Shown in pieces: positions 5,821-11,687 of a DNA stretch of 13,436 nt. The notes under the pieces were generated by a model. It saw nothing but the letters and a program-made list of their open reading frames with translations. It did no database searches and was not told the origin of the DNA. Made by a program: the position numbers and the translations under genes. Position 1 is the first letter of the stretch. Every line of letters starts with the position of its first letter. Source of the DNA: Avoscillospira sp045580485 (GTDB lineage Bacteria > Bacillota > Clostridia > Oscillospirales > Oscillospiraceae); assembly GCA_045580485.1 (NCBI GenBank), contig JAZNNW010000164.1:1-13436 (forward strand), in the 5' to 3' direction.

Positions 5821-5979
5821 TTACGCTGCTTTGGGTAACGGAACGTTCTCGACCTTGAGTGTTCCGTCTGGGTTGGCTGTAATTCGAGTGAGACAGCCCT
5901 TCTGGACGATCTCCACGACCTTGCGGTCATGACTGATGTCGCAGACCCGCTTGTCATTTAGGTTCTTTACGGGCTCCAT
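5821..5979 (-). CDS. Small protein (52 aa), first gene of the early operon
   Basis: ATG 5979 behind an unusually strong GGAAGGAGGAGC, stop TAA at 5821. The product is MEPVKNLNDKRVCDISHDRK, then VVEIVQKGCLTRITANPDGT and LKVENVPLPKAA. It is basic at the N-terminus with an alternating hydrophobic pattern that suggests a small beta-rich fold (about residues 20-45). No known domain is recognised. As the first gene after the repressor-controlled promoter, in the position of many phage early regulators, it may be an anti-repressor, a transcription modulator or a small DNA-binding protein, but nothing in the sequence decides this. A terminator-like hairpin follows immediately, so this gene can be made without the rest of the operon. 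Confidence 0.72.
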   Translation of the reverse strand: MEPVKNLNDKRVCDISHDRKVVEIVQKGCLTRITANPDGTLKVENVPLPKAA

Positions 5980-6031
5980 TGACGCTCCTCCTTCCTTCGG
6001 TTCTTATAAGCATCACCTCCGTTTTCTTTCG

Positions 6032-6061
6032 ACAATTCTCGGTAGGTACTACCAAAATTGT
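6032..6061. promoter_or_regulatory. 30-bp dyad operator of the divergent switch
   Basis: ACAATT-CTC-GGTAG-GTA-CTACC-AAA-AATTGT is a near-perfect inverted repeat (inner arms GGTAG/CTACC perfect, outer arms ACAATT/AATTGT perfect, one-base offset). It covers the -10 box and expected start of the leftward promoter and the -35 region of the rightward repressor promoter. It is the obvious binding site for the XRE repressor encoded next to it. Confidence 0.65.
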
Positions 6062-6086
6062 ACTTTATGTGGTAAGATATATTCAA
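6057..6086 (-). promoter_or_regulatory. Leftward promoter of the replication operon
   Basis: TTGAAT (6086-6081), an 18-bp spacer and TACAAT (6062-6057) on the minus strand are close to sigma-A consensus. The expected start is near 6050, within the dyad, giving a leader of about 70 nt to the 52-aa gene. The spacer contains the -10 box of the opposite promoter, so the two promoters should exclude each other. Confidence 0.6.
6070..6078 (+). promoter_or_regulatory. Extended -10 promoter of the XRE repressor
   Basis: TGGTAAGAT is an extended -10 (TGn plus TAAGAT) about 60 nt upstream of the repressor start. No good -35 is present at 17 bp, which fits an extended -10 promoter. It lies inside the spacer of the leftward promoter. 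Confidence 0.45.
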
Positions 6087-6139
6087 ATCCTGCAATTTCA
6101 TATCAAAACCGAAAGAATATATCGGAAAGGAATATAAAT

Positions 6140-6769
6140 ATGTCAGAACTGAATTTCGAGTTGCTCCAGGAGAATATCCGAGCGCTTTTGAAGAAACATG
6201 ACCTCACGCAGAGCGAACTGGCGGCAATCGCCGAAATGAGCCAAGGTAATTTCAGCAAGGCCCTGAACCCAGAAGAGAAGAAACAGTTCACCCTTGAGCA
6301 GCTGTACCGCATTTCCCAACACTTCGGCGTGTCCATCGATGCGTTAGTAGGTAACACCGCACCTTCGGAAGTCACAATCGGTCCCCGTGCTGTGTTATCC
6401 TTTTTCGTCAGACTCCTCTGCGAAGGCAGAGTACGTGTGGAAAACATCAGCATCGAAGAATTGATATACGACCGCTTTACAAACGAACACGGTGGTTTTG
6501 ATTGTCGGCGGGTCGATAAAACAATTGAATATCCTGCCTTATATCTACCGGACTATTACCGTGTCAGCGATTTTGCCTTCTGTGAGCCAGAATACGAAGA
6601 ACTCGACACGGAGTACTGCTGGTGCGGAAATGAGTCCAGGTTTAAGCAGGTCAATGAAATTCTAAAAAACCTCATTCCGATGATTAAGCTGTATAGAGAG
6701 AAGCAGATCCCCGAAGAGGCCTTCCAGATGATCCTTAATGGTTATCTGGAACAGCTGCCCGAAAAATAA
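6140..6769 (+). CDS. XRE-family transcriptional repressor (putative immunity repressor)
   Basis: 209 aa from ATG 6140 (MSELNFELLQENIRALLKKH), with GGAAAGG about 8 nt upstream; a longer in-frame extension to 5936 crosses the promoter and dyad and is unlikely to be translated. Residues about 8-66 are a Cro/CI-type helix-turn-helix (LTQSELAAIAEMSQGNFSKA, then LEQLYRISQHFGVSIDALVG). The C-terminal 140 residues have no family I recognise and probably serve for dimerisation or signal sensing; there is no Ser-Lys LexA-like protease dyad visible. It is divergent from the replication operon and shares a 30-bp operator with it, the classic lysogeny-switch position. It probably represses the leftward operon and its own promoter. 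A large hairpin follows the stop. Confidence 0.88.
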   Translation: MSELNFELLQENIRALLKKHDLTQSELAAIAEMSQGNFSKALNPEEKKQFTLEQLYRISQHFGVSIDALVGNTAPSEVTIGPRAVLSFFVRLLCEGRVRVENISIEELIYDRFTNEHGGFDCRRVDKTIEYPALYLPDYYRVSDFAFCEPEYEELDTEYCWCGNESRFKQVNEILKNLIPMIKLYREKQIPEEAFQMILNGYLEQLPEK

Positions 6770-6831
6770 AAACAGGCCGGCACAAAACATTCCAGGCTAC
6801 AATTTGCCTGTGGAATGCTCGTGCCGGCCTG
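6762..6831 (-). terminator. Intrinsic terminator with branched stem, for the 64-aa/XRE operon
   Basis: An 11-bp perfect stem (CAGGCCGGCAC at 6773-6783 with GTGCCGGCCTG at 6821-6831) encloses a second stem (CATTCCAGGC with GCCTGTGGAATG). On the minus strand it is followed by TTTTTATTTTT (6772-6762), a strong U-run. On the plus strand the following sequence (AACTCTTTTGG) is weak, so it acts mainly leftward but may also help end the convergent repressor transcript. The U-run overlaps the repressor stop codon. Confidence 0.82.
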
Positions 6832-6900
6832 AACTCTTTTGGTTCGGCTCGTATTGAGCGGTTGTTATTGAGAAGCGTGGCCCTCGCTTGGGACCACTGC

Positions 6901-7095
6901 TTATGTGGTGGACTGGGCTGCTTGAGCCACCTGGGTCATCAGCTTCCCGATGGATATGACCTCAACTTCTTGGCTTTTGGGCTTTTTGATCCGCAGAGCG
7001 TATTCTCCACTCTCGGTAAGAATTGCTTCGCCAATGGGGATGTGACACTGAGGGGTGTATACCATCTTGGAGGTCTTGGGCTTTTTATCTGTCAT
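6901..7095 (-). CDS. Small basic protein (64 aa), function unknown
   Basis: ATG 7095 with AAGGAGGG about 8 nt upstream; the start lies 14 nt after the stop of the 263-aa regulator, so the two form one operon. The product begins MTDKKPKTSKMVYTPQCHIP and continues IGEAILTESGEYALRIKKPK. The Lys-rich N-terminus is probably flexible, followed by what looks like a small beta-sheet and a short C-terminal helix. No domain is recognised. Being cotranscribed with an XRE regulator and autoregulated with it suggests a partner or modulator. A toxin-antitoxin role is not supported by any visible motif. Confidence 0.68.
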   Translation of the reverse strand: MTDKKPKTSKMVYTPQCHIPIGEAILTESGEYALRIKKPKSQEVEVISIGKLMTQVAQAAQSTT

Positions 7096-7108
7096 TCGCA
7101 AGCCCTCC

Positions 7109-7900
7109 TTAGAATGGGAGTTCTCCGTCATCATCGTCCTCAAGATCGTCACGCATGAAGGCATCGATAGCTTCCTGCAGGCCTCTCTTGATTTTGGGAT
7201 GCTTGGAGAATTCCTTAACTACAGCGTAAAGGTCATCTACAAGTGCAGCCAGCGGAGAATTGTCTCGGTTGCTGCACATATACTGGGCACCGACCTGGGG
7301 CTTGTACATCCAAATTTCTCTGGCGTAGGCATCGGGGTCGTTGGTGCGGAAGACGCTCTTACTGAAATCCATAAGATATAGGATTGCACCGTTTTTCAGG
7401 CGCAGACTGAAACAGTCGCCTGTAATATAGGTGTGAACGTCGAAGGCGTGGGATGTGAAAACCACACGCTCCACCTCATCGGGATAGTCGCCCTCACCCT
7501 CTTCGAGGAACTTTTCATAGCTGAACAAGGGATGATCTACGTAGCCATTGATGTCACATTCCATTCGGTTTAGGCTGTCTGCGGAAGATCTGATCCATTC
7601 CAGCTTGTCCTCGGCAGTATCCCTCTTCAGCTTTTCCAGGAAGGAAATGAGGTACCGCTCTGTAGGGGTAAGACCAGACAGGTCAATGTTCAGAAGGGTG
7701 TCCACGCTTGTGTTGAGCGCTTCGGCTACCTTCACGATAAAATCGATACCCGGCTTGGCCTTGTCATCCTTACTGGTTCGGGAGATGTAGCCGGGGCTGA
7801 CACCAGCTTCTGCCTCCAACTCTCCAATTTTTTTGCCGAACTCTCTCAGCATAAATGAAATATTATCAAGCATGAGCTGCTTGTTGAACTCTGCACTCAT
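7109..7900 (-). CDS. XRE-family regulator (263 aa)
   Basis: ATG 7900 (MSAEFNKQLMLDNISFMLRE) with AAAGGAGC about 9 nt upstream. Residues about 11-75 form an HTH (FGKKIGELEAEAGVSPGYIS, then IDFIVKVAEALNTSVDTLLN). The C-terminal 190 residues are rich in acidic residues and end in DDLEDDDDGELPF; they have no family I can name. It has its own perfect-consensus promoter with an overlapping dyad, so autorepression is likely. It does not sit divergent to any operon visible here, so its other targets are unclear; its gene is tandem with, not opposed to, the DUF6076 gene. Confidence 0.82.
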   Translation of the reverse strand: MSAEFNKQLMLDNISFMLREFGKKIGELEAEAGVSPGYISRTSKDDKAKPGIDFIVKVAEALNTSVDTLLNIDLSGLTPTERYLISFLEKLKRDTAEDKLEWIRSSADSLNRMECDINGYVDHPLFSYEKFLEEGEGDYPDEVERVVFTSHAFDVHTYITGDCFSLRLKNGAILYLMDFSKSVFRTNDPDAYAREIWMYKPQVGAQYMCSNRDNSPLAALVDDLYAVVKEFSKHPKIKRGLQEAIDAFMRDDLEDDDDGELPF

Positions 7901-7930
7901 ACAATCACGCTCCTTTACTGGTATGTCTAT

Positions 7931-7959
7931 ATTATACACAGACTTTACCTATATGTCAA
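7931..7959 (-). promoter_or_regulatory. Perfect-consensus sigma-A promoter
   Basis: TTGACA (7959-7954), a 17-bp spacer and TATAAT (7936-7931) on the minus strand, matching consensus at every position. It drives the 263-aa XRE gene (start 7900). Confidence 0.85.
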
Positions 7960-7977
7960 GTATATAGTATAGACTTG
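7957..7977. promoter_or_regulatory. 21-bp dyad operator over the -35 box
   Basis: An inverted repeat with arms CAAGT and ACTTG and an AT-rich inner part is symmetric at 18 of 21 positions (differing only at the centre and one pair). It overlaps the -35 box of the XRE promoter by three bases. A weaker GTCT...AGAC pair lies over the -10 box. Such sites suit autorepression by the adjacent regulator. Confidence 0.55.
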
Positions 7978-8014
7978 AAATGTAAAACAAATATGAACAG
8001 ACAACTTGAAGAAA

Positions 8015-9049
8015 TCAGAACTGGGAGAGCCAGTCCAGAAAATCCTCGGTAGTACCTGTGCCTTCTGCCAGTTTGATCCGCCATTCCTTCATCCCATCTG
8101 TGAGCGCCTCGAATTTCTGAGCCTTATCCTTGTCATATGGATGCCGCTTGGTCATCATTTTATATCGCATATACGCTTTTCTGTATGCGCCAGTTACGAC
8201 ATCGTTTTTTTCCTTATTTGCACGGGCAACCTGGGCTCCAACTTCGCGGCAGGATTTCTCCTTATTTTGGGGTGATGGGTACGTGCAGTACACAATGTCA
8301 CTTCTGCCTTCCGGCACAAAGATATTCCCGCAGTTCGGGCATACAGTAAACCGCTGATCAATTCGGGTGGCGTGTGCCATCTCAAACAGTAGCAAGGACA
8401 GGGAAGATTTTATGGTATAGAGAGACTCCAGTCCCTTTTCGACGGTTGCCAAGATGCGGAAATCAATGTGCTGCATATCCATGAGATCACCATAGAAATC
8501 ATTATAGGCTTTCAGCACTTTATCCCTCTGTTCGGATTCTCCGTCCTTACCGAGGATATGGTTAAACATATACTTTGTGTTAACATAGACGGTTGCAAAG
8601 GAATAATAGCAGGAAAGCATCATCTGAAGAATCGTGCTACACCCAAATTCAGAATACGGAGTGTCTGCAAGAATGAACGCCTGGATTTGATCGTTCTCTT
8701 TTCTGCTGAAATAATCGGCAGTGAACTTTTCCACGCAATCCTCGCGGATTGCTTTCATCCAGTCCTGCGCCGCATTCTGAAATTCCAAGGAAACCATCAC
8801 AGCGCACACAGGCGGGAAAGTCTCAAGCAGCTTTTTGTGGAACTCAAGTACAACATGGGTCACAGTATCTACATTTACTGGCTCATCCAGCCCCTGGCAT
8901 TTCAGGATTACATCCTTTACTTCAGTAGGAGCAAGCCGGCAATATTCGCAGATAAGACCACCAATCGGATATTCTTGGATATGGTCGGCCTCCATGAGGG
9001 TATAGGATTTGCCATCAAATGTTACGGAAAGACCAAAATCAATATTCAT
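8015..9049 (-). CDS. DUF6076-like protein with C-terminal zinc ribbon
   Basis: 344 aa from ATG 9049 (MNIDFGLSVTFDGKSYTLME), with AGAGGT 7 nt upstream. Residues 1-225 are mainly helical with no known catalytic motif. Near the C-terminus C237-P-N-C240, C255 and C267 form a zinc-ribbon pattern (CPNCGNIFVP, then VYCTYPSPQNKEKSC), followed by a basic helical segment (VARANKEKNDVVTGAYRKAY). This resembles CGNR-type or DUF6076 proteins of Clostridia, whose function is not known; nucleic-acid binding is plausible. It is preceded by a cluster of repeats and its own promoter, so it is separately regulated, even though the Y-family polymerase gene upstream runs the same way and no terminator separates them. 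Confidence 0.65.
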   Translation of the reverse strand: MNIDFGLSVTFDGKSYTLMEADHIQEYPIGGLICEYCRLAPTEVKDVILKCQGLDEPVNVDTVTHVVLEFHKKLLETFPPVCAVMVSLEFQNAAQDWMKAIREDCVEKFTADYFSRKENDQIQAFILADTPYSEFGCSTILQMMLSCYYSFATVYVNTKYMFNHILGKDGESEQRDKVLKAYNDFYGDLMDMQHIDFRILATVEKGLESLYTIKSSLSLLLFEMAHATRIDQRFTVCPNCGNIFVPEGRSDIVYCTYPSPQNKEKSCREVGAQVARANKEKNDVVTGAYRKAYMRYKMMTKRHPYDKDKAQKFEALTDGMKEWRIKLAEGTGTTEDFLDWLSQF

Positions 9050-9061
9050 AATCGTACCTCT

Positions 9062-9196
9062 TGTTATCAATAGTTATTTGCCATTTCGTTTGTGGAGATG
9101 TAAACAATAGATGTTCAATCTCAACTATTGATAACAGTATACCTTGCAACCTGTAACTATGCAACAAGTGCTACGAACTTTTATTGATTGATAACA
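9062..9196. repeat. Three-copy ATTGATAACA repeat with 14-bp inverted repeat
   Basis: TGTTATCAATAGTT (9062-9075) and AACTATTGATAACA (9123-9136) are perfect inverted copies. ATTGATAACA occurs again at 9187-9196 in the same direction as the second copy, exactly 60 bp on. A related AACAATAGAT lies between (about 9104). The second copy lies at the expected start of the DUF6076 promoter and the first overlaps its ribosome-site region. They look like operators of a dimeric regulator, or a loop-forming pair; in RNA the inverted copies could close a long hairpin. Confidence 0.6.
9136..9164 (-). promoter_or_regulatory. Probable promoter of the DUF6076 gene
   Basis: TTGCAT (9164-9159), a 17-bp spacer and TATACT (9141-9136) on the minus strand. 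The -10 is good and the -35 is modest. Transcription would begin within the ATTGATAACA operator copy, leaving a leader of about 80 nt. Confidence 0.45.
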
Positions 9197-9198
9197 GG

Positions 9199-10437
9199 TC
9201 ACTGATACATCATCCCAGGCATTTTTACGCTGTGCCGACCGTCATCGGGCATCTTAAGGTCTCCCAGAAGGATGCCGTAGGTTATGGCGTGTTTTCCGAA
9301 ACGGGAGCGGAGTTCTTCCACCATATCCTCCAACTTCTCACGGCGGGCAATTTTTGCTGTGTCCACGAACAAGGAAAGCTGGTCCGGCTCATTCTGGGGA
9401 ACGAGGTCAATGGCTCGGACTGTTACCGCCCGGACCTTGCTGCCCCAACGGTATCTTTCCTGGAACAGCCGAAATGCGGCTGCGCCAATCTCCGAGGGGA
9501 GTTGGGTTTTGAACGGCAGCTTGCACTGGAACTGTGAGCCGAGCAGGTCGTTGCCACGGACAGCGATTTGAACGCCACGGGCTGAAAGTTCATGAAGTCT
9601 AAGCCGATGACCGACATCCTGGCACAGAGCCAGAATGACCTTCCATACTTCTTCCTCGTTTTCCAGATCAGCAACGCAGGTTATACCATGACCCACGGAT
9701 TTGACCGGGGAAACGAAATCACGGTGCATGACCCTTGACTGGTCTGTGCCATTTGCGTAGCGCCAGAGGGCTACACCGTTTACACCTAACAGTCTGCGGA
9801 GAAATTCAGGGTCGGTATGTGCCACATCACCGATGGTATGGATGCCATACTTCGCCAGCTTGGCTGTAGTCGCTCGGCCGCAGTATATCATTTCACTGCA
9901 ATGCAGAGGCCACACCTTCTCTTGGAAGGTATCCAAGCGGATCTCTGTGATCGCATCCGGCTTTTTCATATCACTGCCCAGCTTGGCGAAGATTTTATTA
10001 TAGGAAACACCAATGCTGACGGTGAGTCCTAATTCCTCGCGGACTGACTGCCGGATCTGTTCGGCAATGGTCATCCCATCACCCAAAATTCTTTGGCTGC
10101 CAGTCACATCAAGCCAACATTCATCCATGCCGAAAGGTTCAATGAGATCGGTGTATCTTTGATAGATTGCCTGGGTCAGCTTGGAGTATTTAAGATACTG
10201 GTCGTACTGGGGCGGTACAACGATTAAGTCTTTACATAGCTGCCGAGCCTCCCAATTCACCATGCCGGTCTTTACTCCGGCTTTCTTTGCCAGGTCTGAT
10301 TTTGCCAGAACAATGCCGTGGCGGTCTTCGGTACTGCCACATACGGCTACAGCCTTTCCACGCAGGCTGGGGTCAAGCATCATCTCTACAGAGGCATAGA
10401 AACTGTTCAGATCACTGTGCAATATGGCTCTCTCCAT
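9199..10437 (-). CDS. Y-family translesion DNA polymerase (DinB/UmuC-like)
   Basis: 412 aa from ATG 10437 (MERAILHSDLNSFYASVEMM) with GAGGTGA about 6 nt upstream; a TTG one codon earlier is a less likely start. Catalytic residues are D9 (HSDLNSFYASVE), D105 and E106 (GMDECWLD, in place of the usual S-x-D-E). SIGVSYNKIFAKLGSDMKKP (141-160) is the highly conserved palm motif. Helix-hairpin-helix and little-finger regions follow. QLSLF at 353-357 is a canonical beta-clamp binding pentapeptide. The enzyme should be complete and active: error-prone bypass of damaged bases, recruited to the sliding clamp. It is transcribed from a promoter facing the ImmR-like regulator's promoter amid an octamer operator array, not from a recognisable LexA box. 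Confidence 0.95.
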   Translation of the reverse strand: MERAILHSDLNSFYASVEMMLDPSLRGKAVAVCGSTEDRHGIVLAKSDLAKKAGVKTGMVNWEARQLCKDLIVVPPQYDQYLKYSKLTQAIYQRYTDLIEPFGMDECWLDVTGSQRILGDGMTIAEQIRQSVREELGLTVSIGVSYNKIFAKLGSDMKKPDAITEIRLDTFQEKVWPLHCSEMIYCGRATTAKLAKYGIHTIGDVAHTDPEFLRRLLGVNGVALWRYANGTDQSRVMHRDFVSPVKSVGHGITCVADLENEEEVWKVILALCQDVGHRLRLHELSARGVQIAVRGNDLLGSQFQCKLPFKTQLPSEIGAAAFRLFQERYRWGSKVRAVTVRAIDLVPQNEPDQLSLFVDTAKIARREKLEDMVEELRSRFGKHAITYGILLGDLKMPDDGRHSVKMPGMMYQ

Positions 10438-10478
10438 CAAAAATCACCTCATTTTCACAAAAAACTTCATAAAACCTA

Positions 10479-10508
10479 TTGACAAGATGAAGTTGCGGCG
10501 TGTATAAT
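10479..10508 (+). promoter_or_regulatory. Rightward promoter of the XRE/ImmA-like operon
   Basis: TTGACA (10479-10484), an 18-bp spacer with an internal octamer, and TATAAT (10503-10508): perfect consensus boxes. Transcription should start near 10515, giving a leader of about 110 nt that passes through the opposing promoter. Confidence 0.8.
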
Positions 10509-10538
10509 GAAGCCATAACTTCATAAACTTCATAACAC

Positions 10539-10567
10539 ATAATACACGTCGAAATGAAGTTTGTCAA
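10539..10567 (-). promoter_or_regulatory. Leftward promoter of the Y-family polymerase gene
   Basis: TTGACA (10567-10562), a 17-bp spacer with an internal octamer, and TATTAT (10544-10539) on the minus strand. The expected start is near 10532, so this promoter faces the rightward one and the two RNAs overlap by about 17 nt at their 5' ends. Confidence 0.75.
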
Positions 10568-10624
10568 TATCTTCTATGAAGTTGATGAAGTTACGAGTTG
10601 TAAATTTTTATGGAGGAGATCAAT

Positions 10625-11059
10625 ATGACTTTTTCCGATAAGATTAAGCGGTCCCGTGAAGTGGCCCAGCTGACCCAGGTAGAACTTGCTGAATTGGTCG
10701 GTGTTTCCCAGAGAACCATCGCATCTTACGAGTCCGGTGGTGCAAAGGCTCGCCGTTCCACCATTGAGAAACTGGCTCGTGCGCTCAAGGTGTCTGTGAA
10801 GTTCCTTTCTGATGATTCCTGCACCGATCCTCTGGATGAAATTGAGAAGGACGACTACATCGAGCAGGCTCGTGAAATGTACGGTGCAAAGGGTGTCCGT
10901 GATATGGAGGAACTGCTGCGAGATAATGCAGCTCTGTTTGCGGGCGGTGAACTGTCCCAGGAACAGAAGGATGCCTTCTTTGAAGCGGTTATGAAAGCCT
11001 ATATCACCTGTAAGGAAGAATCGAAGAAGAAGTTCGGTCGCAAGAATAAGTCCGTTTAA
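10625..11059 (+). CDS. XRE-family repressor, ImmR-like
   Basis: 144 aa from ATG 10625 (MTFSDKIKRSREVAQLTQVE), with GGAGGAG about 7 nt upstream. Residues about 5-62 are a Cro/CI HTH (LTQVELAELVGVSQRTIASY, then IEKLARALKVSVKFL). The C-terminal half is helical and charged, ending in a Lys-rich tail (KEESKKKFGRKNKSV). An XRE repressor followed by an ImmA/IrrE protease is the ImmR-ImmA arrangement known from ICEBs1 and from phages, where the protease cleaves the repressor after DNA damage or quorum signals. Here the repressor is divergent from a Y-family polymerase and is flanked by an octamer array that covers both promoters. It probably represses both directions. Which signal relieves it is not visible. 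Confidence 0.88.
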   Translation: MTFSDKIKRSREVAQLTQVELAELVGVSQRTIASYESGGAKARRSTIEKLARALKVSVKFLSDDSCTDPLDEIEKDDYIEQAREMYGAKGVRDMEELLRDNAALFAGGELSQEQKDAFFEAVMKAYITCKEESKKKFGRKNKSV

Positions 11060-11122
11060 TAGGACACATATTCTGCTAAAATTTAAAATGGATTTCATAT
11101 CCCTGCAAAGGAGGGGTGAAAG

Positions 11123-11674
11123 TTGACCTACGCAGAAATATGCGATGCGGTCGCAATGGTCAAGCGGAAATATGACGAGAGCGACCCTTTTCGCTTGTGC
11201 CGAGCAATGGGCATTAAGCTGATATTCCAGCCGATGGGCAAAGACCCCGATGCAGTGAAGGGCTTTTTCCTGGAAAGCAAGCGTATCCGCACTATAACAA
11301 TTAACAGCGATCTGCCGGAGATCATTCAGCGGATCATCGTGGCGCACGAAATCTGCCACGCAATGTTCCACCGCAGAAGTGGTATTCACGCCTTCCACGA
11401 GGTCGCACTGTTCGACCAGAACTCCATTATGGAGAAGGAGGCAAATCTGTTCGCAGCAGAATACCTTCTTTCTGATGAAAAGGTGTTTGATGTTCTGAAC
11501 CGAGATACCACCTTTTTCTCCGCAGCATCCGCGCTGTATGTTCCGGCAGAACTGCTGGATTTCAAGTTCCGTCTGATGAAGTGGAAAGGCTATAAGCTGA
11601 TCGAGCCGCCCATCAGCGCACGGAGCAATTTCCTGCGGGATATCGACATCCCGGATGACACTGACTATTCCTAA
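11123..11674 (+). CDS. ImmA/IrrE-family metallo-endopeptidase
   Basis: 183 aa. The start is TTG at 11123, with AAAGGAGGGG about 8 nt upstream; no ATG near the ribosome site fits. HEICH at residues 75-79 (AHEICHAMFH) is the zinc-binding HExxH motif, and EKEANLFAAEYLL (105-117) supplies the conserved downstream acidic ligand region of this family. ImmA proteases cleave XRE-type repressors; the upstream ImmR-like protein is the obvious substrate, so cleavage would turn on the divergent Y-family polymerase and the operon itself. The gene lies 63 nt after the repressor with a weak TTG start, which may keep protease levels low. A frame of more than 400 codons on the opposite strand overlaps it and is not considered real. 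Confidence 0.92.
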   Translation: MTYAEICDAVAMVKRKYDESDPFRLCRAMGIKLIFQPMGKDPDAVKGFFLESKRIRTITINSDLPEIIQRIIVAHEICHAMFHRRSGIHAFHEVALFDQNSIMEKEANLFAAEYLLSDEKVFDVLNRDTTFFSAASALYVPAELLDFKFRLMKWKGYKLIEPPISARSNFLRDIDIPDDTDYS

Positions 11675-11687
11675 TGAGAGGTACGAT

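Larger units (their letters stand above)
10463..10592. repeat. Array of eight AACTTCAT/ATGAAGTT octamers (operators)
   Basis: AACTTCAT occurs at 10463-10470, 10517-10524 and 10526-10533. Its complement ATGAAGTT occurs at 10487-10494, 10554-10561, 10576-10583 and 10585-10592, with a degenerate copy (ATGAAGCC) at 10507-10514. Two pairs are direct repeats at 9-bp period (10517/10526 and 10576/10585). Copies lie in the spacers of both promoters, over the rightward -10, between the start sites and upstream of the leftward -35. This is a dense operator array, probably for the XRE protein encoded at 10625. Confidence 0.8.

Noticed and set aside
5954..6013. A possible 19-aa leader peptide (ATG at 6013, minus strand) in front of the 52-aa gene
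   Set aside because: GGAGG lies only two bases before the ATG, which is too close for normal initiation, and the peptide has no attenuation-like residue run; it probably arises by chance.
5936..6139. N-terminal extension of the 209-aa XRE repressor to an earlier ATG
   Set aside because: It would be encoded by the promoter and operator region, upstream of the expected transcription start, and lacks a ribosome site.
6901..7900. Toxin-antitoxin pair (XRE regulator plus 64-aa protein)
   Set aside because: The 64-aa protein has no toxin-like fold or motif, and the regulator is far longer than usual antitoxins; context alone is not enough.
9062..9196. Replication origin iterons or a CRISPR array
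   Set aside because: Only three copies with unequal spacing and mixed orientation, lying on a promoter; operators explain them better.
9050..9198. LexA/SOS box near the Y-family polymerase or DUF6076
   Set aside because: I looked for GAAC-N4-GTTC type sites here and in 10438-10624 and found none; the repeats present have different sequences.
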